From Noviherbaspirillum suwonense (lineage in GTDB: Bacteria; Pseudomonadota; Gammaproteobacteria; Burkholderiales; Burkholderiaceae_D), in NCBI RefSeq assembly GCF_900182955.1, contig NZ_FXUL01000020.1:62001-126000 (forward strand): 64,000 bases of DNA. Reading direction: 5' to 3'. The stretch's first letter is position 1. The number at the start of each line of letters is the position of its first letter. The notes beneath the pieces were generated by a model. The model worked only from the letters and a program-made list of their open reading frames with translations. It was not told the DNA's origin and did no database searches. The translations under genes and the position numbers were made by a program. Of this stretch, positions 52,012-60,705 are shown one piece after another.

Positions 52012-53178
52012 TCATTCCAGCGCCGAGGCGCGCAGCCCCGCCACCGAGATTGCCACGCAGACCAGCGCGATGAAGCCGATTGCCGCCTGCATGCCGGTGC
52101 GGTGCGCGATGGCGCCGATCAGCGGCGGTCCCAGCAGGCTGCCGCTATAGCTGAGCGTGGCCACGCCCGCGAGCGCGGTCGGGCCATGGCGGCCGCCAGC
52201 GCTGAATACGAATGGAAATACGGCGGCCAGGCCGGCGCCGGCGATCGCAAAGCCGGCAAGGGTCAGCGCCAGTCCGGGGGCCGCCGCGGCCACGGACAGG
52301 CCAGCCGCGGCCAGCATGGCGCCGCTGCCGACGACGCGGCGCGCGCCGTAGCGGTCCTTGAGCCGGTCGCACACCAGCCGCGCCGCCAGCATCGTGCCGG
52401 TGAAGCCGGCGAAGGCCAGCGGCGCGACGCCGTCGGCGGCATGCAGGATGTCCTTCAGGTAGACGCCGCTCCAGTCGCCGATCGAGCCTTCGGCCATCGC
52501 GCCGCAGAAGCCGATGGCGCCCAGCATGGCCAGCGGGCCATGCGGCAGCGCGTACAGCGGCGAAGGCGCGGAGTCGTCGCGCCTGTCGTCCGGCAACCAG
52601 CGGCCGTTGACCAGCAGGAGCAACGACATCGGCACGACCAGCATCAGGTAATGCGCAAGCACCGGCACCTGGGCGCCGGCGGCCAGGCTGCCGAGCAGCG
52701 CGCCGGCCAGCGCGCCGGCGCAGAACCAGGCATGCAGCATCGACATGATCGAGCGGCCGGCAGCCTTTTCGGTCACGGCGCCGAGCGCGTTGATCGCGAC
52801 GTCGAAGCAGCTGGTCGATGCGCCGAACAGGAATGCCGCCGCCGTCAGCCACGCCAGGCTGGGCGACAGCGCAATGGCCGGCAGCGACAGCATCATCGCC
52901 AGGCCGGCGCAGAAGGACGCGCGGCGCGCGCCGAGCCGGCGTATCAGGCCGGCGGCAAGCGGGAAGGACAGCACGGCGCCGGCGCCGCCGCCCAGCAGCG
53001 CAATGCTGAGTTCGGCCGCGTTGAGCTGCAGGGCGTCGCGCACCGTGGGAACGCGCGCGGCCCAGCTCGCGTAGACCAGGCCGAGCAGGCAGAAATTGAG
53101 CGGATTGGCGATGAGGCGCGCCCATCTGGCCGCCGACGCAGCGAGCGGCAGGCCGCAGGCGTATTCAAGACGTGACAT
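52012..53178 (-). CDS. MFS transporter (YbjJ/FucP-like)
   Basis: 388 aa with about 12 hydrophobic helices. The pattern YASWAARVPTVRDALQLNAAEL at the N terminus, a charged loop after helix 2–3 (GLIRRLGARRAS), and ATLSYSGSLLGPPLIG near helix 10 match the YbjJ-like group of major facilitator proteins, whose substrates are mostly unknown. The start is placed at ATG 53178 (MSRLEYACG); a TTG 7 codons upstream is possible. It lies 42 bases upstream of treZ and may be co-transcribed with it, so sugar export or import is conceivable. Confidence 0.85.
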   Translation of the reverse strand: MSRLEYACGLPLAASAARWARLIANPLNFCLLGLVYASWAARVPTVRDALQLNAAELSIALLGGGAGAVLSFPLAAGLIRRLGARRASFCAGLAMMLSLPAIALSPSLAWLTAAAFLFGASTSCFDVAINALGAVTEKAAGRSIMSMLHAWFCAGALAGALLGSLAAGAQVPVLAHYLMLVVPMSLLLLVNGRWLPDDRRDDSAPSPLYALPHGPLAMLGAIGFCGAMAEGSIGDWSGVYLKDILHAADGVAPLAFAGFTGTMLAARLVCDRLKDRYGARRVVGSGAMLAAAGLSVAAAAPGLALTLAGFAIAGAGLAAVFPFVFSAGGRHGPTALAGVATLSYSGSLLGPPLIGAIAHRTGMQAAIGFIALVCVAISVAGLRASALE

Positions 53179-53401
53179 GCGGTAATGGCTTCGCAGCAAA
53201 TTGATTCAAGTTGTAACAAAGATTTTAGGCAAGCAGGCCGCAGGCAGGTAGCGTTGATGCGGGCAGGCTTGACCGTTTTCGTATGAGACGCACGCTTTTA
53301 TCCATTGCAGCCACGGAATTTTGTTGATTTTTGTACATAAATTCCGTAGAGCATCAAAAACGGCGCTATCATTCTTTCTTCTTATCAATAATGGTGGTGT
53401 C

Positions 53402-54283
53402 ATGATCAGACTCGCGGTGGTAGCGCTTTTGCTCGGCGTCTCGATTTCGGCCGGCGCGATGTCGCTCGGCTCGCGGCATGCGTTGCTGGTGGATGAAAAC
53501 ACCGGCGCGGTGCTGCTGGAAAAAAACGCCAATGACATCGTGCCGATTGCGTCGCTGACCAAGCTGATGACCGCGATGGTGGTGCTGGACGCCCGGCTCG
53601 ACATGCAGCAGGCCATCACCATCACCGACGACGATGTCGACGTGCTCAAGCACAGCTCGTCCCGCGTGCCGGTCGGCGCGACCTTCACCCGCGGCACGCT
53701 GCTGGAACTGGCGCTGATGTCCTCCGATAACCGGGCCGCATTCGCGCTGGCCCGCACCTATCCGGGCAGCCTCGACGCATTCCGCCTGGCGGTGCGCAAC
53801 AAGGCGTTGGAACTGGGCATGCGCCGCACCAACATCGAGGAGCCCACCGGCCTGTCGCCGCATAACACCTCGACCGCGACCGACCTCGCCCGGCTGGTCA
53901 TCGCGGCCGGCCGCTATCCGGAGATCGAGCGCCTGACCACCGCGTCGGCCGACATGATCGAAGTCGAGGGCTCGGCAACCCATTACCGCAATACCAACCG
54001 CCTGGTCGGCAACAGCGCCTGGGATATCCGGCTGTCGAAGACCGGCTTCACCCGGGAAGCAGGGCGCTGCCTCGTGATGCGGGTGCAGGCGGCCGGCCGT
54101 TCGGCCGTGATGATCCTGCTGAATGCCCGAGAGAGCGTGGCCCGCACCGCCGACGCGGTCACCATGCACCGGATGCTGCGCGGCGAGCCGATCATGGAAG
54201 CGTCGGTCGCGCCCAAGCGCAAGGCGACGCGTTCGGCCAAGCCGGCGCGTCATGGCAACCGGGCGATGGTTGCGCAACTCTGA
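53402..54283 (+). CDS. pbpG: D-alanyl-D-alanine endopeptidase (PBP7 type)
   Basis: 293 aa low-molecular-weight penicillin-binding protein. A signal peptide (MIRLAVVALLLGVSISAGA) is followed by the three active-site motifs SLTK (Ser near residue 60), SDN (about 112) and KTG (about 213). Size and the absence of a C-terminal amphipathic anchor match PbpG, which cuts cross-links in peptidoglycan. The C terminus is Arg/Lys-rich. The start at 53402 follows GGTGGTG. Confidence 0.9.
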   Translation: MIRLAVVALLLGVSISAGAMSLGSRHALLVDENTGAVLLEKNANDIVPIASLTKLMTAMVVLDARLDMQQAITITDDDVDVLKHSSSRVPVGATFTRGTLLELALMSSDNRAAFALARTYPGSLDAFRLAVRNKALELGMRRTNIEEPTGLSPHNTSTATDLARLVIAAGRYPEIERLTTASADMIEVEGSATHYRNTNRLVGNSAWDIRLSKTGFTREAGRCLVMRVQAAGRSAVMILLNARESVARTADAVTMHRMLRGEPIMEASVAPKRKATRSAKPARHGNRAMVAQL

Positions 54284-54358
54284 GCCTGCGCAACGCCGCT
54301 TGATAGCGCTTGATGCCGCTTGACCGCGCCTGGCGCCCACCGGCGCCGATTCCCCGCG

Positions 54359-55183
54359 CTATTCCTTGAAGTAGACCACCTGGTGGCTGGTCGCCACCAG
54401 CACGCCGCCCGGCGTCCAGACTTCCGCGCTCTGGTCGAAAAATCCCTTGCTGTACCGTAGCGCCCGCGCCGCTCCCAGCAGCGGCGCGTCGCCATGCGCC
54501 TGCAGCTGCGCGGCGTCGGCGTGGAAATAGGTGGTCAGCGCGACGGTGCCGGCCGGCGTCCATGTCGGCCGGCGCAGCAGGATGCGCGGATAGAATGCGT
54601 CGCAGATCGCGGCCAGCGACAGGAAATCCAACGGCCGCGGCGGCTGGTCCCGTATCCATAGCCGGGTCTCCGATGGGTGGCCGCCGGCATCCTGCGGCGT
54701 CTCGCCCGGCATGCCGCTGATGAAGCGCATTTCGTAGCAGGCGGTCCATGCGGCCCGCGGATGCGCCGGCGACTGCGCCACCTGCGCCGGCGGCGGCGCC
54801 AGCGGGAAGTCGGCGTCGGTCTCGTTCCAGGTGTCGCGGCGCACGGCGGTGATCGCCGTCGCAAATGCCGGCGACTGTCCATCCTGCTGTAGTTCGACCA
54901 TCCAGTGCTGGGTGCTGCGGTTGGTCCGCATCACCCTCGCGGTCACCGAAAACGGGCCGTCGGCAATCGGCGCGGCGAAGTTGACGGTCAGCGTCAGCGG
55001 GTCGCCGAGGCGCTCGGGGTGCAGCATCACCGCATTGAGCAGGGTCGCGCCGATGGCGCCGCCGAACGGCCCGACCATGTTGGCGTAGGCGGTGCTGGTG
55101 TGGCCGGCATACGCGTTGCCGCCTTGCGGGGTCAGCGCGACGGCGGCGTCGAATACGTGGCCGGAGGAAGAGATGTCCTGCAT
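54359..55183 (-). CDS. Acyl-CoA thioesterase, double hot-dog (4HBT_3-like)
   Basis: 274 aa with two hot-dog halves (N-terminal about 1–115, GPFGGAIGATLLNAV; C-terminal about 165–274, ALTTYFHADAAQL and a final VATSHQVVYFKE). The layout matches TesB-like/4HBT_3 thioesterases acting on acyl-CoA. AAGGAC precedes the start. The substrate is unknown. It is convergent with pbpG. Confidence 0.85.
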   Translation of the reverse strand: MQDISSSGHVFDAAVALTPQGGNAYAGHTSTAYANMVGPFGGAIGATLLNAVMLHPERLGDPLTLTVNFAAPIADGPFSVTARVMRTNRSTQHWMVELQQDGQSPAFATAITAVRRDTWNETDADFPLAPPPAQVAQSPAHPRAAWTACYEMRFISGMPGETPQDAGGHPSETRLWIRDQPPRPLDFLSLAAICDAFYPRILLRRPTWTPAGTVALTTYFHADAAQLQAHGDAPLLGAARALRYSKGFFDQSAEVWTPGGVLVATSHQVVYFKE

Positions 55184-55389
55184 GGAAGTCCTTTTTCGAA
55201 TGAGCGGTTGGCTGTCATTCTAAGTGCGGCGGGACGGCGCTGCATGCGCATAAGGAGAGGGGCGCGGGTCACCGGCCGCGCCATGCCATTCGTCTGGGAT
55301 CAACCGGCGCCGATCGGCCCGAAGAGGCAAGGGCAAGGCCGCTGCGCGAGCGCCGGGCCATGCCCGGCTCCGACCTGCGCGGCAGGGGC

Positions 55390-57519
55390 TTACGCCGCCT
55401 GCCGCAGGTCGATGGAGAGGCGCAGCGTACGCTCGAAGTCCGCAGCCGGCAGCGGCCGGCTGCTCAGGTAGCCCTGGTACTGGTCGCAGCCCAGCATGCG
55501 CAGGAAGTCCAGCTGCTCGTTGGTCTCGACGCCCTCGGCGATCACTTTCAGGCGCAGGCTGTGGGCCAGCGCGATGACGGACTTGACGATGGCGGCGTCG
55601 TCGGCGTTGCTGCTGATGTCGCGCACGAACGAGCGGTCTATCTTCAGCGTGTCGAGCTGGAACTGCTTCAGGTAGCTGAGGCTGGAATAGCCGGTGCCGA
55701 AGTCGTCCACCGAGATATGGATGCCCTGCGCATGCAGCCGCTCCAGCGTCAGCGCCGCATCGGCCGGGTTGTGCATGACGACGCTCTCGGTCACCTCGAG
55801 TTCGAGGCAGGAGGCGTCCATGCCGGTTTCGACGAGCAGGGCGGCGACGAATTCAGGCAGGTTGGGCTGGCGGAACTGGTAGGCCGACAGGTTCACAGCC
55901 ACCCGCATCCGCGGCAGGCCCGACAGCTGCCAGGCGCGGTTCTGGCGGCAGGCCTCATGCAGCACCCAGGCGCCAAGCGGGATGATCATGCCGGTTTCTT
56001 CCGCGATCGGGATGAACTCGTTCGGCGGCACCAGCCCGCGCTCCGGGCTGCGCCAGCGCACCAGCGCTTCCATCGCATGCACATCGCCGGTCGCCATGTC
56101 GACCTTGGGCTGGTAATGCAGCTCGAACTCCTTCAGCTCTAGCGCGCGCCGCAGGTCGCGTTCCAGCGCCAGGCGCTTGCCGGCGGCGGCATTCATCTCG
56201 GGCGTGAAGAACTGGTAATTGCCGCGGCCCATTTTCTTGGCGTGATACATCGCGCTGTCGGCGTTGCTCATCAGCTCGCGCAGGCTGGCGCCGTCGTCCG
56301 GGTACATGCTGATGCCGATGCTGACCGACACCTTCTGCTCCTGGCCCTCGACGTCGAGCGGCGCCGCCAGCGTGTCGAGCAGCTTCTGCGCGATCGTGGC
56401 CGCGACGGTGGGCTCGGAGATGGCGCCCAGCAGCACGACGAATTCATCGCCGCCGAGCCGGGCCACCGTGTCCTCGGCGCGCACCGCCTGCTGCAGGCGC
56501 TCGGCCATGGCCTGCAGCAGCTTGTCGCCATAGTGGTGGCCGAGGCTGTCGTTGATGGTCTTAAACCTGTCGAGATCGAGGAACATCAGCGCAAACGGCT
56601 TGCCCGAACGCTCGCCGACCGCGATGGCCTGCATGATGCGGTCCTCGAGCAGGCTGCGGTTGGGCAGCTTCGTCAGGCTGTCGTGCAGCGCCAGGTGATG
56701 CAGCTGCTTGTTGGCATGGCTGAGCGAGCGCACCAGCACCGCGGTGCGCGCGGCCAGCCGCGAATCGACCACCGACAGCAGCAGCGTGATGGTGAGCAGC
56801 GAGACCGAAGCGAGTCCGACCACCACCGCCAGCCAGTCATTGTCCACGCCGCCCTTGACCATGCAGATGCTGGCCGCGTCGAAGCGCGCGGCTTCCATCC
56901 CGGTGTAGTGCATCGCGATGACCGCCAGTCCCATCAGGACGGCCGCGCCGACCCGCTTCAGCTGGGCCAGCGTCGAATCCCCGGTGCGCAGCGTAAAGGC
57001 CAGCCACAGCGCCGCGATCGACGCAACCACGGCAATCGCGACCGACGCGGCGAAACGGATCGGGTCGTACTCGATGGCCGGAAACATCCGCAGCGCATAC
57101 ATGCCCATGTAGTGCATGCCGCAGATGCCCAGGCCCATCAGCACGCCGCCTCCCAGCAGGTGCCGCGTGGTCAGGGTCTTGCGGGTGACCATGAACAGCG
57201 CGAACGCGGAAACCGCGATCGCCGCGAGCAGCGACAGCAGCGTGATGCCGAGGTCGTAGCTGATGCGGATCGGCAGGCTGAAGGCCAGCATGCCGATGAA
57301 ATGCATGGACCAGATGCCGACGCCCATCGCGACCGCGCCGCCGGCGAGCCAGCCGAGGCTGGTGCGGCCTTCGGTGTGGGTGACGCGGCTGGTCAGGGTG
57401 AGCGCTGTGTAGGCCGCCATCATTGCGACAAACACCGAGAGGAGGACGAAACCCGCGTGGTAGCTGCCGTTGAGATAGGCCGATGGATTCATGGCTGGAT
57501 AGGTATCATTGAATAACAT
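55390..57519 (-). CDS. MHYT–GGDEF–EAL cyclic-di-GMP signalling membrane protein
   Basis: 709 aa. Seven N-terminal helices contain three MHYT-type motifs (WSMHFIGM, CGMHYMGM, IAMHYTGM), a sensor thought to bind copper and respond to gases. The GGDEF domain (about residues 275–435) keeps RLGGDEFVVLL, so diguanylate cyclase activity is plausible; the EAL domain (about 450–700) keeps MEALVRWRSP and DDFGTGYSSLSYLK, so phosphodiesterase activity is also plausible. Which dominates cannot be told. The start at 57519 lacks a clear ribosome site; ATG 57492 (MNPSAYLNG) is equally likely. Confidence 0.92.
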   Translation of the reverse strand: MLFNDTYPAMNPSAYLNGSYHAGFVLLSVFVAMMAAYTALTLTSRVTHTEGRTSLGWLAGGAVAMGVGIWSMHFIGMLAFSLPIRISYDLGITLLSLLAAIAVSAFALFMVTRKTLTTRHLLGGGVLMGLGICGMHYMGMYALRMFPAIEYDPIRFAASVAIAVVASIAALWLAFTLRTGDSTLAQLKRVGAAVLMGLAVIAMHYTGMEAARFDAASICMVKGGVDNDWLAVVVGLASVSLLTITLLLSVVDSRLAARTAVLVRSLSHANKQLHHLALHDSLTKLPNRSLLEDRIMQAIAVGERSGKPFALMFLDLDRFKTINDSLGHHYGDKLLQAMAERLQQAVRAEDTVARLGGDEFVVLLGAISEPTVAATIAQKLLDTLAAPLDVEGQEQKVSVSIGISMYPDDGASLRELMSNADSAMYHAKKMGRGNYQFFTPEMNAAAGKRLALERDLRRALELKEFELHYQPKVDMATGDVHAMEALVRWRSPERGLVPPNEFIPIAEETGMIIPLGAWVLHEACRQNRAWQLSGLPRMRVAVNLSAYQFRQPNLPEFVAALLVETGMDASCLELEVTESVVMHNPADAALTLERLHAQGIHISVDDFGTGYSSLSYLKQFQLDTLKIDRSFVRDISSNADDAAIVKSVIALAHSLRLKVIAEGVETNEQLDFLRMLGCDQYQGYLSSRPLPAADFERTLRLSIDLRQAA

Positions 57520-57682
57520 GATTTATCGGCAGCACCGTTTGTTTCTTGAGGGGCAATGGCAGGCGCGATGCAATTTTCCCGGGAAGGCCGACCCGCTCCT
57601 CCCGGCCGTTTTTCCCCGCGCGTGACGCCGGCCGCGGCAGCCCCGCAGAATTGCTCCCAAAGCGCCGGTTTTTGCATCCTTC

Positions 57683-57691
57683 TGTTATAGA
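57683..57691 (+). promoter_or_regulatory. Extended -10 upstream of the FAD monooxygenase cluster
   Basis: TGTTATAGA (TGn plus TATAGA at 57686–57691) lies about 70 bases ahead of the monooxygenase start in a 244-bp gap. No good -35 is seen. A weak stem (GGCCG…CGGCC, then TTTTT) is near 57577–57606. Confidence 0.35.
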
Positions 57692-57763
57692 ATCAGGCCG
57701 GACAACCGCCCGGTGCGGCGGCGCGCCGGCCTTGCCCGGCGCGACTATGCGGGAGACATGCAC

Positions 57764-59020
57764 ATGAAAATCACGATCGCCGGCGCCGGCATAGGCGGAC
57801 TGGCATTGGCGCTGATGCTGCACAAGCGCGGCGTCGAGGTCGAGCTATGGGAGGCGGTGCAGGACATCAAGCCGCTGGGCGTGGGCATCAACCTGCTGCC
57901 GCATGCGGTCAAGGAGCTGGGCGAACTGGGGCTGGAGGACACGCTGGCCGACATCGGCATCAAGACCTCGCAGCTGGCCTATTACAACCGGCATGGGCAG
58001 CAGATATGGATAGAGCCGCGCGGCCGCGCCGCCGGCTATGACTGGCCGCAGTTCTCCATCCATCGCGGCGCGCTGCAGGTCGCGCTGCTGCGCGCGGCGA
58101 TTGAGCGCCTCGGCCCGCAGCGGGTGCATGCCGGGCATGCATTCGAATCCTTCGAGCAGGATGCCGACGGCGTCGTCGCCCGGATGCGCCGCCGCAGCGA
58201 CGGCGCGCTGGTCGAGACCCGCGGCAGCATGCTGGTCGGCGCCGACGGCATCCATTCGGCATTGCGCCGGCTGCTGCACCCGGTCGGCGACGAGCCGCGC
58301 TTTTCCGGCCGCATGCTGTGGCGCGCGATCACGGAGAGCGTGCCTTTCATGGATGGCCGCTCGATGTTCATGGCCGGCTACCAGGACCAGAAGTTCGTCG
58401 CCTACCCGATCTCCGAGCCGCTGCGCCGCCAGGGCCGGTCGCTGATCAACTGGATCGCCGAGCTGCGCGTGCCGGACGGCGCGCCGCCCGCCACCGACTG
58501 GAACAAGCGGGTCGACAGGTCGGTCTTTGCGCCCGCGTTCGACAGCTGGAAATGGGACTGGATCGACATACCGGCGCTTATCGAGGGCGCGGCCACGATC
58601 TATGAATTTCCGCTGGTGGACCGCGACCCGCTGCCGCGCTGGACCGTCGGACGGGTCACGCTGCTCGGCGACGCCGCGCACCCGATGTACCCGATCGGCT
58701 CCAACGGCAGCGCCCAGGCCATCCTCGATGCGCGCTACCTGGCCGACTGCATCGCCGACTGCGCCGCGCGCGGCGGCGACCTGCTGTATGCGCTGAAGGA
58801 GTACGAGGCCGAGCGGCTGCCGCGCACCGCCGGCATCGTGCTGCGCAACCGGCTCAACGGCCCCGAGCAGGTGATGCAGATCGCCGAGGAAAGGGCGCCG
58901 AACGGCTTCGCCAATATCGACGACGTGATCCCGTTCGCCGAGCGCGACGAGATTTCGCAGCGCTACAAGCGGCTGGCAGGCTTCGACCGGCAGTCGCTGG
59001 CGGACGCGGCCAGGCGCTGA
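57764..59020 (+). CDS. FAD-dependent aromatic monooxygenase-like protein
   Basis: 418 aa group A flavoprotein monooxygenase. It has the FAD fold IAGAGIGGLALALMLHKRG, the DG motif GADGIHSALRR at about residue 160–170, and the GD motif LLGDAAHPMYPIGSNG at about residue 300–315. The family includes salicylate and 3-hydroxybenzoate hydroxylases; the substrate is not fixed. ATG 57764 is 8 bases from GGGAG and preferred over 57758. It starts a run of four plus-strand genes with catabolic character. Confidence 0.88.
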   Translation: MKITIAGAGIGGLALALMLHKRGVEVELWEAVQDIKPLGVGINLLPHAVKELGELGLEDTLADIGIKTSQLAYYNRHGQQIWIEPRGRAAGYDWPQFSIHRGALQVALLRAAIERLGPQRVHAGHAFESFEQDADGVVARMRRRSDGALVETRGSMLVGADGIHSALRRLLHPVGDEPRFSGRMLWRAITESVPFMDGRSMFMAGYQDQKFVAYPISEPLRRQGRSLINWIAELRVPDGAPPATDWNKRVDRSVFAPAFDSWKWDWIDIPALIEGAATIYEFPLVDRDPLPRWTVGRVTLLGDAAHPMYPIGSNGSAQAILDARYLADCIADCAARGGDLLYALKEYEAERLPRTAGIVLRNRLNGPEQVMQIAEERAPNGFANIDDVIPFAERDEISQRYKRLAGFDRQSLADAARR

Positions 59021-59048
59021 ACAACAACAATACGAACAGGGAAGACCG

Positions 59049-59483
59049 ATGGCAATCTGGAAGAAGGCATTCACGCTGGACGATCTGAAGGCGCTTCATG
59101 TCGACACCGCCGAGGGGCACCTGGGCATCGAGTTCACCGCCATCGGCGACGACTGGCTGGCCGCCCGCATGCCGGTCGACGCGCGCACGGTGCAGCCCTT
59201 CGGCATACTGCATGGCGGCGCCTCGGTGCTGCTGGCCGAATCGGTGGGCAGCTGCGCCGCCAACCTGTGCGTCGACCAGCAGCGTTTCTACTGCGTCGGC
59301 CTCGACATCAACGCCAACCATGTGCGCGGGGCCAGGCGCGGCTGGGTCACCGGCACCGCGCGGCCGCTGCACCTTGGAAAGTCCACCCACGTCTGGCAGA
59401 TCCACATTACCGACGAGGCCGACGCGCTGGTCTGCGTGTCGCGCCTGACCATGTCGGTGCTGGGCCGGCCGGACCGCGACTAG
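59049..59483 (+). CDS. PaaI/YdiI-type hot-dog thioesterase
   Basis: 144 aa single hot-dog domain. The signature LHGGASVLLAESVGS (about residues 56–70) matches the 1,4-dihydroxy-2-naphthoyl-CoA/hydroxybenzoyl-CoA thioesterase group. GGGAAGA precedes the start. Between a monooxygenase and a feruloyl-CoA synthetase, an aryl-CoA thioesterase role is a reasonable inference. Confidence 0.87.
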   Translation: MAIWKKAFTLDDLKALHVDTAEGHLGIEFTAIGDDWLAARMPVDARTVQPFGILHGGASVLLAESVGSCAANLCVDQQRFYCVGLDINANHVRGARRGWVTGTARPLHLGKSTHVWQIHITDEADALVCVSRLTMSVLGRPDRD

Positions 59484-59548
59484 GCAGTCGTTCGCCTTCA
59501 TAAAAATATACATCCATAAAAAACACCACAACCAACGAGGAGACAAGC

Positions 59549-60694
59549 ATGACCCCATCACAACGGATCGCCGCCGCGATTGCACTCTGTTTCGCCGCCG
59601 CGCCCGCCTGGGCCGATATCAACGTCGGCATCTCGGTCTCGGCCACCGGGCCGGCCGCGTCGCTGGGCATCCCGGAGAAGAACACCGCGGCCCTGCTGCC
59701 GACCAGCGTCGCCGGGCAGAAGATCAACTACATCGTGCTGGACGATGCCACCAACCCGACCGAAGCGAACAAGAACGCCCGCAAGTTCGTGACCGAGAAC
59801 AGCGCCGACATCATCTTCGGCTCGTCGGCGGTGCCCACCGCGCTGGCGATTGCCGAAGTCGCGACCGAGACCAAGACGCCGCAGATCGCGCTGGCCCCGG
59901 TCGAGCTGCCGGAAGCCCGCAAGGCCTGGGTCTTCGTCGTCCCGCAGCACAATGCGGTGATGGCCTCGGCGCTGGCGCAGCACATGAAGTCGTCCGGCGT
60001 GAAGACGCTGGGCTTCATCGGCTTCGCGGACGGCTACGGCGAGGGCTGGGCGCGCGAGATGACCAAGGCCGCCGAGGCCGCCGGCATCAAGGTGGTCGCC
60101 AGCGAACGCTACAACCGCACCGACACCAGCGTCACCGGCCAGGTCGTCAAGCTGGTGTCGGCCAACCCGGACGCGATCCTGGTCGCCGGCTCGGGCACGC
60201 CGGCGGCGCTGCCGCAGACGGCGCTGGTGGACCGCAACTACAAGGGCAAGATCTACCAGACGCATGGCGCGGCGAACAAGGAGTTCGTCCGTGTCGGCGG
60301 CAAGGCGGTCGAGGGCGCGGTGCTGCCGGTCGGACCGGTGGTCGTGGCGTCGCAGCTGCCGGATAGCCATCCGTCGAAGAAAGTCGGGGTCGACTACACC
60401 CGGCTGTACGAGGAAAAATACGGCGCCGGCTCGGTGTCGTCGTTCGGCGCGCACATGTGGGATGCCTACAAGCTGTTCGAGGCGGCGGTGCCGGTCGCGC
60501 TGAAAGCCGGCCAGCCGGGCACGCCGGCGTTCCGCCAGGCGCTGCGCGACGCGATCGAGTCGGGCAAGGAAGTGGTGGGCACGCATGGCGTCTTCAACAT
60601 GAGCGCGACCGACCATTACGGCCACGACGAGCGCGCGCGCGTGCTGGTGCGCATCGAGAAGGGCGACTGGAAGCTGATCGGCGACAGCAAGTAG
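59549..60694 (+). CDS. Branched-chain amino acid-type ABC transporter substrate-binding protein
   Basis: 381 aa periplasmic type I binding protein. A signal peptide (AAAIALCFAAAPAWA, residues about 8–22) is followed by the LivK-like fold: NVGISVSATGPAASLGIPEKN, LDDATNPTEANKNARKF, IGFADGYGEGW. Members near aromatic-acid genes often bind aromatic carboxylates. GAGGAG precedes the start. No permease or ATPase genes are in the cluster, so it must use components encoded elsewhere. Confidence 0.92.
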   Translation: MTPSQRIAAAIALCFAAAPAWADINVGISVSATGPAASLGIPEKNTAALLPTSVAGQKINYIVLDDATNPTEANKNARKFVTENSADIIFGSSAVPTALAIAEVATETKTPQIALAPVELPEARKAWVFVVPQHNAVMASALAQHMKSSGVKTLGFIGFADGYGEGWAREMTKAAEAAGIKVVASERYNRTDTSVTGQVVKLVSANPDAILVAGSGTPAALPQTALVDRNYKGKIYQTHGAANKEFVRVGGKAVEGAVLPVGPVVVASQLPDSHPSKKVGVDYTRLYEEKYGAGSVSSFGAHMWDAYKLFEAAVPVALKAGQPGTPAFRQALRDAIESGKEVVGTHGVFNMSATDHYGHDERARVLVRIEKGDWKLIGDSK

Positions 60695-60705
60695 GGAGGA
60701 AGCCC

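Noticed and set aside
56242-57516. 424-codon frame opposite the MHYT-GGDEF-EAL gene
   Set aside because: Low-complexity Arg/His/Gln-rich translation opposite a gene with intact MHYT, GGDEF and EAL motifs.
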